DNA from: Euperipatoides rowelli
Taxonomy: Eukaryota; Onychophora; Udeonychophora; Euonychophora; Peripatopsidae
Assembly: GCA_003024985.2 (NCBI GenBank)
Contig: PXIH01S0003164.1
DNA length: 22,507 nucleotides
Direction: 5' to 3' (one strand)
The notes under the pieces are model-generated. The model was not told the DNA's origin, made no database searches, and saw only the letters and a program-made list of their open reading frames with translations. Numbering within the stretch: position 1 is the stretch's first letter; the number at the start of each line of letters is the position of its first letter. This document shows positions 11,601 through 19,035 of the stretch, in pieces. A program made the translations under genes and the position numbers.

Positions 11601-14600
11601 AACAGTAATAGTAGCAGTCTATGGAATGCTAATATTTGATGGCAATAATAATGGTAATAGTAACAGCAAAAGTAATGGCAATTATAAAGGTAATAGTAAC
11701 GGTAATAGTAATGGCAATAGTAACAGCAATCTTAACAGCAATAGTAAGTGATAGTGATACAGAGAGAGTAAGAGAGAATGAGAGTGAATGAGAGTGACAG
11801 TGCAAAGGATAATGAGGATGATAGTGATAGTGATAATGATAATGATATTGATAATGATAATAAAACTAATAATAATATGAAGAAAAAGAAAAAGAAGATG
11901 AAGTTAGAGACATAGGATTCTTCTCTAATAAATATTTCTACACTATCAACACTTCAGAGAAAGATGAAGTATAGAGCCATCACATTTCTGTAACTAGAAT
12001 CTATAGTGTGAATATGTATCTGAACACTGATCAAGAAAAATGCCATTAAGTAGAGAAAAACAAGGTGAAGCTCTTACTAAAAATAACTAAAAATGTCCAC
12101 ATTATTTTAAAATACATTGGAGTTCCCTAACTAAAATTAATTAAAAAATAATATCTTTATTAAAGCCCTAAAAATCAACACTGACAAAGGGTAAGGATGG
12201 TCAGAAAAAATACTTAATTACCCGCTATTTCACCATCTAGATAGAACAGATAGCTACACAACCCATCCAAACATGCACTAATAAAAATAAAGCCAATCTG
12301 ACCATAAACAAATTACTTAAAAAATTACTAAACAATAATCAAAAATATTAAAAAAATTAATTATCAAAAAAAAAAAAAATATGAATTATCCTCTATAGGT
12401 AAAATAAGACTATAAAACAGCATTTTAAATTTTAAGCAACTGAATAGTATATGTTTTAAATTGATTTATTTTCTTAGCTAAAGCTGCTATTTATTTACTC
12501 AACAAAAGAAAAAACAACAACTTCCCAACCCATAATTAAACAGTACAATATTTACAAAAATAAAAGAATATAAAATCCCAAATATCACTTTATAGGAAAT
12601 TATTTGCCAACCTTATATCTGAATTTCACGCTATACTTTTAACATAAAAAATTCAGGATGAAACTAAAAGTTTTATTTAAAATTAATTTTTATGTAAAGT
12701 TCGTAAATAATAAAATAATTGATGACATCACAATGGTACTATAGAATGATTTTTGGAATGAGAGTCACAAGTTTACTAAGTAATACTGGTTGCTGCTGTT
12801 AAAACACATTTCACAGCTTTAGCATGGAAATTAAGTGAAGTTATCGAAGATCAACAAATTTGGCACTTATGTGGAACAGAAACAATAACAGTAAACTAGA
12901 CTACCCACAGCCTGGCCCACTATATGTGTAGGACTAAATTTTGGAGTAGGAGAGGAGAGTAAGTTTTCATCTGATCTTGACTAATGATAACCAAGACAAA
13001 ATATTATTCTGAAAAACAAGCTTTTATACTTTTGCAGAGGTTTCCCAGCAAAAGAGAAGGTTGATCAGCTGCTAGTTCAGGAGACATCATTGATGCTGAT
13101 TGGTCAGGCTATTTGGCAAGCTGGCCAGAAGAATGACATCATCACATGTGAACTACAGCCGTGAGACATGATGTGATATATAATCAGCAAATGTATAACA
13201 ATAGACTTACAGTATATTACTTAAATACTGTAATCAAAACAGAAAGAACACACTTTTAAAACAATGTCCATCACTGGTTACATAACAGGTATATTAGGAG
13301 GTATATAACAAATATAATTTAATAACATAGTTTATAAATATAATCAGGAATCATAAGATGCATTTGTTTAATTATGAATCCAAAATGGAGGATTTTTGTT
13401 GACATTCTGCTAGCATTTTATGAAGTATGACTCTCATTTCACTCTTGAAAATAACTTTTGGTAGAAGTAAACAACATTCCTGGAACATTAAATATAGAAC
13501 AGGTTTGCAAATAAATTATTTATTTTTACGAGAATTTCTATTTAACAACCTACAGTACGGTAACTATGAATTAGGTAACACACTCCTTTCTTTTTTAAAC
13601 AAAATAAACCTATTTACATAATAAATATTTCTTTATTAAAATTAGTTGGAAAATTAACCTTGTTTAGTTGGCAATAGTAAACTATACTAAATATAATACT
13701 GTAATACAGATTCACTCTAGTAAATCAAAATACCATATACTAAAATAAAATAATGCAAGTGATTTCAACTTTGCTTCTTATAACTACACTGACTAATTCT
13801 AACATATTTAGACTGTCATGAGTAATTTTAAATGCAACAAGAAGGACTGTATAAATAGTATAAGTAGGCTACATTACATACATTATGGTTTATATTATGG
13901 GTAACTTTAATCAAATCACTCCTACTGTACTTAAATACTTTAATGTTCCTTATCATAGTTTCTAGCAGACTAACTTTGTTAATTATCTATTATAAATTAA
14001 ACCTAAATATTTCATGTATAATCTCATAATCCCATTGACAATGACCCACTTTAATAAAATTTCCTAAAATTATTTCAATAGAACAGTACTCCTAAAAATT
14101 GATTGTACTTTTAAACAATTTTCATAAAATAATACATCATATAATTAATATGAATGCTATAAAAATTGGGCAAGCATTACTTGTTAACTGAATAGAGTAG
14201 TCTTTATTACATGATGCTTGACTCCACCATAAAACAAATAGTAAATTGACCTAACACCCACTATTGTATGGTAGTAAAATGATATTAAATTACACCAAAT
14301 TTAGTTCATCTTAAACTTAAAAGGTGTTCAGGTTAATTCATAGGTTATTAGAAAACGCATCATTTCTCAAATATAATAGGTGAACACACAGATGAGGAGG
14401 ACAATATAGGCTTTTCCAAAATTGTACATAATATAGAAATGAAATCCATATGTCTTCATAATAAGCAAGTTACTAATATATAAAAATCTTAATGATTCTT
14501 ACTGAATACAGAACGTGCAAAGTATAACAGATTAAACAGTCTGTGTAATATAGAAGCTGTTAATGTGAAATTACCTTTGCATTCGGGTATATTATCCCAT

Positions 14601-16770
14601 TCTCCAGTTGTGAATGAACAAGCAGCCATAGCATTACCAATCAAATAAAATCCAAAATAACAAAAGTACATTACTTCCACTGGATCATTTGCATCTCCAC
14701 TTAATATTTTCCAGTTACCATTTTGTATTTTTTTTACATGTCCACAATTTCCTTTAACAAAAGTTTTAGAAGCTATAGGTTATTTCTATTTTTATAGATG
14801 TTAAATAATAACATTAAAAAAAAAATTCAATAATATTTGTTAAAATTTAATGTTTATTTTAATTTATTCTAGCAATAAAGTACATTCTCAATGCTATTTT
14901 CAAATTTGTTAAATTTTTTTTGTTCTGTCAAAAAAAAAAAATGTTTAATGCATGAAATTTTCTTATTTAATTTAAAAAGGAGGAACCAGAATGGTAATGT
15001 GCATCTTCGCTTTGGATATAAGATTTTAGCTTAACTTATCAAAATAAGAAAAATAAATAATGAAATGTTCAATAATGTTGTTCATTGAAAATTGATTAAT
15101 ATCTTTCCATTTTACCTTTTACTGGCTTTTTCATTTCTTCCTGATCCTTGACACAATAATGAATATTTCTGGTCCAAGTACCATTACTTTGACAAATATC
15201 AAAAGGTGTTCCCACTAATTTGAATCCAGAAATACATTGATAATAAATTTTTGACATCATTGAGTAACTTTCACTCTTATTTAAAATGAAAGCATCAGGA
15301 AACGCTGTTGGGGTATCACATGAAGTATCGGTATCTAAAAATATGGAGAGAGTGATTTAATAAATGAAAATAAATCAGATAAATCATTAAAGATAAATAC
15401 TATAGCTTTTATTATGATATAATGTTTATGTAAAATTTGATCATTTTATTATCGTAGCTATAACATATTTCAGCTTCCTTGAAATCAGCTCTACCTAGTG
15501 GTTACTGATAACATAATGATTTTATTGGGGAAGAATTGAAAGGCAAAAATATTAATTTTATTTTTAAATAACTTTTTTTTTTTTTAACCAATTGGAATTA
15601 TTATTTTTTTAGTGATTTTATTTGAAAATAAATAATAAATATTAATTTAGTGTAACCTTTAATTACAACAAATATTTAATACTTTAAAAAAATACCATTT
15701 TAAAAATGCTTAAAATATAAATTACATATTATAAGTTACACATTCAACTTTTAAAATCTTATAAAATATGAAAACTTTTTTATTTGTATTGTTTTAATTA
15801 CCATTCTGCCAATTCATGACTGCTAATGGTACATCTTGCTTCGATTGGTTATTGCAATTGAAAACTTCAAATTCCTTTATGTATTTTTTTCTGGTCTCTA
15901 ATATTACACATTAATCAACATTTTTTTAATTATTTTATAAAATCTATCTTTATTTTGTTTTTTGTTTTTCTTCAACTAACTCCTATTCTAAGCATGCAAC
16001 ATTTAAACTTCACCATTATCATTAGAATCATCACCATCCTCTTTGTCATCCTCAGCAGCATGGTCATCATCATAATTGTAATTTTATCATTCTAATGATC
16101 ACCATCATGGTCTTTGGGGTTATCATAAATGTAGTAATTTTCATCATTGTCATCATTATCATGGTCATCATCATCATCCTAATCATGGTCATCATCATCA
16201 TGAGCATTGACATCATAGTCATCAATAGCATGGTCATCATTATCATCATGGTTAATCTTCATCATTATTGTTATCATTATTATGGTCATCATGGTAATTT
16301 TAATCTTAATCATTATCATCATCATTATTATTATTATTAAGACATGTCAAACAAAATAAGAAATTTTAAGAATTATAGTTTAGTTTATGTTTCTTTTATT
16401 AGGAATTTAATAAAAAGAAAAACACCAAGGGGAGGGGGGGGGTGATTAACAATTTAGATAACAAATAATTATAAATAATCATCAATTTTGTACTAGTAAA
16501 ATTTAATTAATTTATAACAAGAAACAAAAGCAATCATGAAAATAATTTACAAAAGTATTTTTTTATACCTTTGACACTTTAACTTACCACTAATACATTG
16601 CCCCTCAACAAAGCTCCAGGATCCATTAGCAAGACAGGTTGATGTGGGTAAACCCAAAATTTTATAACCAGGAAAACAATAAAATTGAATTTTACTCCCA
16701 ATAGTTGAATTTTCATTTAAGAATCGAATTCCTGCATTTGCTGGAATATGAGGAATTGCACAAAAAATTT
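5574..16770 (-). CDS. multi-CCP (sushi domain) protein gene, 3' part
   Basis: This is the span of the spliced gene whose exons are listed separately. Six complement-control-protein modules are encoded one per exon, followed by a short hydrophilic C-terminal exon; joined, they give about 447 residues. All introns fall after the first base of a codon (phase 1), the usual arrangement for sushi modules, and all splice sites are GT-AG. CCP modules are about 60-residue beta-sandwich domains held by disulfides Cys1-Cys3 and Cys2-Cys4, found in complement regulators, selectin-like receptors, clotting proteases and adhesion proteins. No protease, lectin, EGF or membrane segment is seen here, so the type of protein cannot be decided. 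The 5' end, signal peptide and promoter are missing. Long introns (up to 3.4 kb) separate the exons. Confidence 0.85.
6240..6419 (-). CDS. CCP (sushi) domain exon, module 6
   Basis: This 180-bp exon has an acceptor TTTTTTTCAG before 6419 and a donor C|GTAAG after 6240, phase 1 on both sides. The translation runs LKCGLPKHIINGF to GTWVDENLPTCE. Cys1 is in LKC, Cys2 in EYFC, Cys3 in RTYC and Cys4 in PTC. The conserved Gly-Phe after Cys2 and the Trp before Cys4 are present. One N-glycosylation motif (NST) lies between Cys1 and Cys2. It is the last CCP before the probable tail exon; the split codon to that exon would be CCT (Pro). Confidence 0.93.
6420..7528 (-). other. intron between CCP modules 5 and 6
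   Basis: Bounded by donor GTAGG (7528-7524) and acceptor CAG (6422-6420). AT-rich, with a CT-rich tract at 6930-6955 annotated separately. At about 6780-6900 a GC-richer segment has no recognisable coding content. Confidence 0.8.
6935..6953 (-). other. G-rich tract with G-quadruplex potential in the pre-mRNA strand
   Basis: The minus strand reads GGGAAGGAGGGGTGGGGGG, with runs of 3, 2, 4 and 6 Gs separated by one or two bases. This could fold as a two-layer, or imperfect three-layer, G-quadruplex in DNA or in the CCP pre-mRNA. It sits in the last CCP intron. It could equally be a simple purine tract. Confidence 0.4.
7529..7708 (-). CDS. CCP (sushi) domain exon, module 5
   Basis: This 180-bp exon has an acceptor TATTTTAG before 7708 and a donor G|GTAGG after 7529, phase 1-1. 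The peptide starts SGCTNPPQIENGDF and ends KKQWTNIPNCK. The four cysteines are in SGC, YSC, VYC and PNC, with Trp nine residues after Cys3. The ENGDF after the first proline pair is a very typical sushi start. One N-glycosylation motif (NGT) follows. Three AG dinucleotides in a row occur at the acceptor; only the first keeps the phase used by the neighbouring exons. Confidence 0.93.
7709..11017 (-). other. 3.3-kb intron between CCP modules 4 and 5
   Basis: Bounded by donor GTAAGG (11017) and acceptor TTTTAG (7709). It is extremely AT-rich with no recognisable element. A long A-run at about 9655-9690, broken only by TT, could be the tail of an old retroposon or slippage. A frame at 8886-9131 (minus) has no family resemblance. 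Nothing else is seen in it. Confidence 0.75.
11018..11197 (-). CDS. CCP (sushi) domain exon, module 4
   Basis: This 180-bp exon has an acceptor ATCTTTACAG before 11197 and a donor G|GTAAGG after 11018, phase 1-1. The peptide runs TICGIPQSIKNA to SGSWSNFPACIFLK. Cysteines are in TIC, YKC, VFC and PAC. The Gly-Phe of QDGF and the Trp of GSW are conserved. A short IFLK linker follows Cys4. No N-glycosylation motif is seen. The exon is separated from its neighbours by the two largest introns of the gene. Confidence 0.93.
11572..11900 (+). repeat. degenerate (GTAATA/GTAACA) and (GAT/GATAAT) repeat tract
   Basis: The first half is an array of GGTAATAGTAACA-like hexamers. It passes through a short GAGA segment (about 11760-11800) into GATAGTGATAATGAT units and ends in an AAGAAGATG purine tract. 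The units drift in sequence, so the array is old. It lies inside a CCP intron. Translation gives only low-complexity Ser/Asn/Asp peptides, so it is not coding. Confidence 0.85.
12890..13185. promoter_or_regulatory. GC-richer intronic island with promoter-like motifs
   Basis: This island stands out from its surroundings in base composition. Near 13090-13190 it holds an ATTGG (inverted CCAAT) in GATGCTGATTGGTCAG, a CRE/AP-1-like TGACATCATCA overlapping an E-box CACATGTG, repeated GACATCAT/GACATGAT units, and then TATATAA at about 13176. The order ATTGG, CRE-like, TATA would suit a plus-strand start at about 13200, antisense to the CCP gene. An enhancer or an old transposon end would also fit. 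These are short motifs and none is decisive. Confidence 0.25.
14575..14772 (-). CDS. CCP (sushi) domain exon, module 3
   Basis: The donor is G|GTAATT after 14575. The peptide ends GEWDNIPECK. Cysteines are in GNC, YFC, AAC and PEC; the Gly-Phe after Cys2 and the Trp before Cys4 are present. Two acceptors keep phase 1. CTATAG before 14772 gives a 198-bp exon with an extra seven-residue start (SKTFVKG). GTTAAAG before 14751 gives 177 bp, closer to the usual 180. The first has a poor pyrimidine tract, the second a slightly better one. I give the longer form; the start is uncertain by 21 bp. Confidence 0.88.
15116..15334 (-). CDS. CCP (sushi) domain exon with C-terminal linker, module 2
   Basis: This 219-bp exon has an acceptor CCATATTTTTAG before 15334 and a donor G|GTAAAA after 15116, phase 1-1. 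The peptide starts TDTSCDTPTAF. Cysteines are in TSC, YQC, DIC and HYC, with Gly-Phe after Cys2 and the Trp in NGTW. Two N-glycosylation motifs (NKS, NGT) are present. After Cys4 the exon encodes a further charged linker, VKDQEEMKKPVK, making it about 13 residues longer than the other modules. Such a tail would space modules 2 and 3 apart. Confidence 0.93.
15802..15897 (-). CDS. possible 96-bp linker mini-exon of the CCP gene
   Basis: An island with more G+C than its surroundings lies between acceptor AATATTAG (before 15897) and donor G|GTAATT (after 15802). Read in phase 1, as every other exon of this gene, it is open throughout and encodes 32 residues, starting TRKKYIKEFEVFNC and ending LAVMNWQNG. 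It is symmetric (phase 1-1, 96 bp), so it can be included or skipped without a frameshift. It has a single cysteine and is not a CCP. I recognise no homologue. A chance open window cannot be excluded. Confidence 0.38.
16015..16340 (+). repeat. degenerate (ATC)n / CATCAT repeat tract
   Basis: An array of ATC, CATCATC, ATGGTC and TTATTATT units, drifting in sequence, sits in the intron between CCP modules 1 and 2. The long frame across it (16095-16340) is only Ile/Met/Val/His low-complexity. On the opposite strand it reads GAT/GATAAT, like the second half of the tract at 11572-11900. Confidence 0.85.
16588..16770 (-). CDS. CCP (sushi) domain exon, module 1 (most upstream seen)
   Basis: This 183-bp exon has a strong acceptor TATCTTCTTTAG before 16770 and a consensus donor G|GTAAGT after 16588, phase 1-1. 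The peptide starts IFCAIPHIPANAG and ends GSWSFVEGQCIS. Cysteines are in IFC, FYC, STC and GQC; Gly-Tyr after Cys2 and the Trp of GSW are conserved. N-glycosylation motifs occur at NST and NGS. Because it begins in phase 1 behind an acceptor, at least one more exon must lie upstream. No further CCP exon is seen up to 22507. Confidence 0.93.
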
Positions 16771-17624
16771 CTAAAGAAGATAAAAAATTATAAATTAATA
16801 ACGATTTTAACTTCATAATTATCTGCATCGATAATGACAAAATTTAAAATGATTGTCAACCCATTTCATTTCAGATTCATTTACTTCGTGAACATAATAT
16901 TCTGTGCTTATAAGTATTATTTTTACCTAAATCATGATTAACAGCAATAGCTTAAGCAAAAAAATTAAACAAACATTCCTTTATAAAGCAATATTAAAAA
17001 GGTTTTGTGTTGAAAGAATGAGAAAATAAAATAACCTGATATGGCCAGGACATGACTACCTTCTTACAATTTTATATCTTACTATTTATGTATCTATCTA
17101 TAACAAGCTATAGGTCCAACTAAGAAGAATGAAAACTATAGTGATCAACAAACAGAAAATAACAGTCAGTCCAGAAACTTTTAGTTATACCGATGAAAAA
17201 AACATTTTTTTTTTTTTGATTGCATATATTTAATTCGTTCAGATCTCCAAATATTAAAAGTTCAAATGTATATTTGGCAGATCGTCTCATATATGTCTGT
17301 TCCTTGTTTAAATTTTAAAATTAATTTTGATTCCTTATATATAAGGAATCAAAATTAATTTTAAAATGGAATATCTTAATATTTATAGTTATATGGTAGT
17401 TAAAAAATTATTAAAAAAAAAATATCAAGTAGGCTAAAGTTTAACATAAAAACACAAATTTTTAAAAAATGTATAAACATTTTGAAAAGTGAATTTTTTT
17501 TTTTGTTAATGGCAGAAAAATTTTCTGATATAATTAATTTTTGTTTTTATTTACTAATACAATTTTAGTTAGCACATTTAGCTTATAGTTTACTGAATAG
17601 TTGGTTTAAATAATTTATAAAAAT
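16771..17624. other. AT-rich stretch upstream of CCP module 1
   Basis: No exon is recognised. It holds a T-run near 17204-17217 and the perfect palindrome at 17312-17367. If the CCP gene extends rightwards this is intron. Confidence 0.5.
17312..17367. repeat. perfect 56-bp palindrome with no spacer
   Basis: The arms 17312-17339 and 17340-17367 are exact reverse complements, centred on TTATA|TATAA. The symmetry breaks at the next pair of bases on each side (17311 and 17368). The inner 22 bases are GATTCCTTATA and its mirror; the outer parts are AT-only. A perfect arm of 28 bp is well beyond chance. It could be a recent fold-back repair product, a tiny inverted-repeat element or an assembly artefact. 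Confidence 0.95.
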
Positions 17625-18044
17625 TTAAGGAACGTAAGTGAAGCTATTGGCACGTTGCTTAAAAGGTTCAATATTCATGGACTCTTCAAAACTCTAAAAA
17701 TCTCTCATCCTAAGGACCAGGTTCACATTGAGAGAAGGTACTCTGTTGTGTACTCTATTTCTTGTGGACAATGTGACCAGAAATAAGTTGAACAAATTAA
17801 ATGGAACATGGGGAGCCGTATTAGAGAACATCAAGATATTGTGTTAAAGAATGATGCTAATAAATCAGCTATTTTGGACCACAGCACACAACTGGGCCAC
17901 AAAATAAACTGGGCAAAGTCCATCATCTTACACAATAATGCCAGCACATATCATAGACTGTTTTTAGAGGATAGAAGATCCAAAGAAACAATATTTTTAA
18001 GAACAACAGGGAAAAATCTATTCATGAATATCTATAACATTTAG
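17625..18044 (+). pseudogene. Penelope-like element fragment: reverse transcriptase end and GIY-YIG endonuclease
   Basis: One frame runs from about 17625 to TAG at 18042-18044 with a single internal stop. It starts NVSEAIGTLLKRFNIHGLFK, followed by KISHPKDQ, the junction typical of Penelope-like elements between the reverse transcriptase and the GIY-YIG nuclease. The nuclease part shows VVYSISCGQCDQK (the CxxC before the YIG strand), RIREHQ (the conserved Arg of the helix), then SAILDHSTQLGHKINW and a final LFMN segment. The stop TAA near 17784 replaces the expected Tyr of the YIG-like strand. Most of the reverse transcriptase is absent, so the fragment is 5'-truncated and dead. Its orientation is opposite to the CCP gene. 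Confidence 0.85.
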
Positions 18045-18846
18045 AAGATAATTTTATGGAGCACAAATAATTTTATGGAGATAAAAGTCATTTTTATAGA
18101 GCAGGGATAAAAGAAATACTGTGCAATGTGCATACCCATTAATTTCAACAAAACAAGCATTCAATTCTAAAGAAAAAATAATAATATTGAATGTACATCT
18201 GGGAATTATAAAAAAAATGATGGTGTGCAATATCATGGTAAAACTATAGAATTCTAGTTACCACATCTGAAGTATATTATATTATTCTTTGCTTCATGCT
18301 ACATATCAATAATACATTGAGTGATTAGTTGGGATAATCAACCACGGTGATATTCCTACACATTATAAAGAATTATTCATACCACGAGCACATGGGAACT
18401 CAGTATATTGGATTATAAATTATTCTTACATAATTACCTAGCATACTGTTCAAACACCTGAATAGTCAGTGATTCTCCAAACTACAGTTGTTACAACTAA
18501 AATAATATTGTTGCAAGTAAAAGTCCCAACTATATTGGTGGTATATAGGATAGGTTTAACATTACTTATTATGATTACAATATTGAAAATAAAATAAATT
18601 AAATATTAGAAGATGAAGAGGTAAAAACATAACTTGATTATTCATCTAAACCCACTGGAAATATAGTACTTTTAAACATATTTTACCAAACATTAAAGAT
18701 TTAATCATTTAAAAAGGAAATAATTTCACTACCAGTTGGATAGGCCCACATTATATACTACCAAACATGAACATGATAGTGAATTTGTTTTGAGAAATTG
18801 AGGGTTCTAGCATAACCTACATTGACCATCAAATATTTTATCTCTT
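18045..18846. other. flank of the Penelope fragment, no gene seen
   Basis: Directly after the stop are three drifting tandem copies of an ATAATTTTATGGAG unit (about 18047-18103), perhaps part of the element's 3' end. The remainder is AT-rich without an exon or element that I can recognise. Confidence 0.5.
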
Positions 18847-18860
18847 TTAACCCATTAACT
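18847..18860 (+). repeat. left terminal inverted repeat of piggyBac with TTAA
   Basis: TTAACCCATTAACT at the transposase 3' end of the element. It pairs with the right end at 12 of 14 positions. Confidence 0.75.
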
Positions 18861-19035
18861 GCCAAACACACTAATTATTTTCAAAAATGCACATAACATA
18901 ACTAGTTTTCTATGATTAATAAGTGGCAAATTACACAAAAATGAACTTTTAAAAAAATAACATTTATTTGACCTTGAAATACAATATGTTGCAAAAACAC
19001 ATCAATAGCATAAAATGGTATTATTATATTTTTTT

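Larger units (their letters stand above)
11198..14574 (-). other. 3.4-kb intron between CCP modules 3 and 4
   Basis: Bounded by donor GTAATT (14574) and acceptor CAG (11198). It contains the repeat tract at 11572-11900 and the GC-richer island at 12890-13185. The rest is AT-rich with no exon or transposon recognised. Confidence 0.75.
15335..16587 (-). other. intron region between CCP modules 1 and 2
   Basis: Bounded by donor GTAAGT (16587) and acceptor TTTTTAG (15335). It includes the possible mini-exon 15802-15897, the ATC-type repeat at 16015-16340 and a G-run at about 16429-16442. The rest is AT-rich with T-runs. Confidence 0.75.

Noticed and set aside
12757-13436. Inverted 11-base match (AATGAGAGTCA and its complement) flanking the GC-richer island, as possible transposon ends
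   Set aside because: The match does not extend in either direction and no target-site duplication is seen; chance is likely.
16095-16340. 81-codon Ile/Met/Val-rich frame resembling a membrane protein
   Set aside because: It is a direct translation of a degenerate ATC repeat; the hydrophobicity comes from the ATC/ATT codons.
18430-18500. Minus-strand block between a TTTTAG and a GTAATT, considered as a further exon
   Set aside because: All three phases contain a stop between the two splice-like sites.
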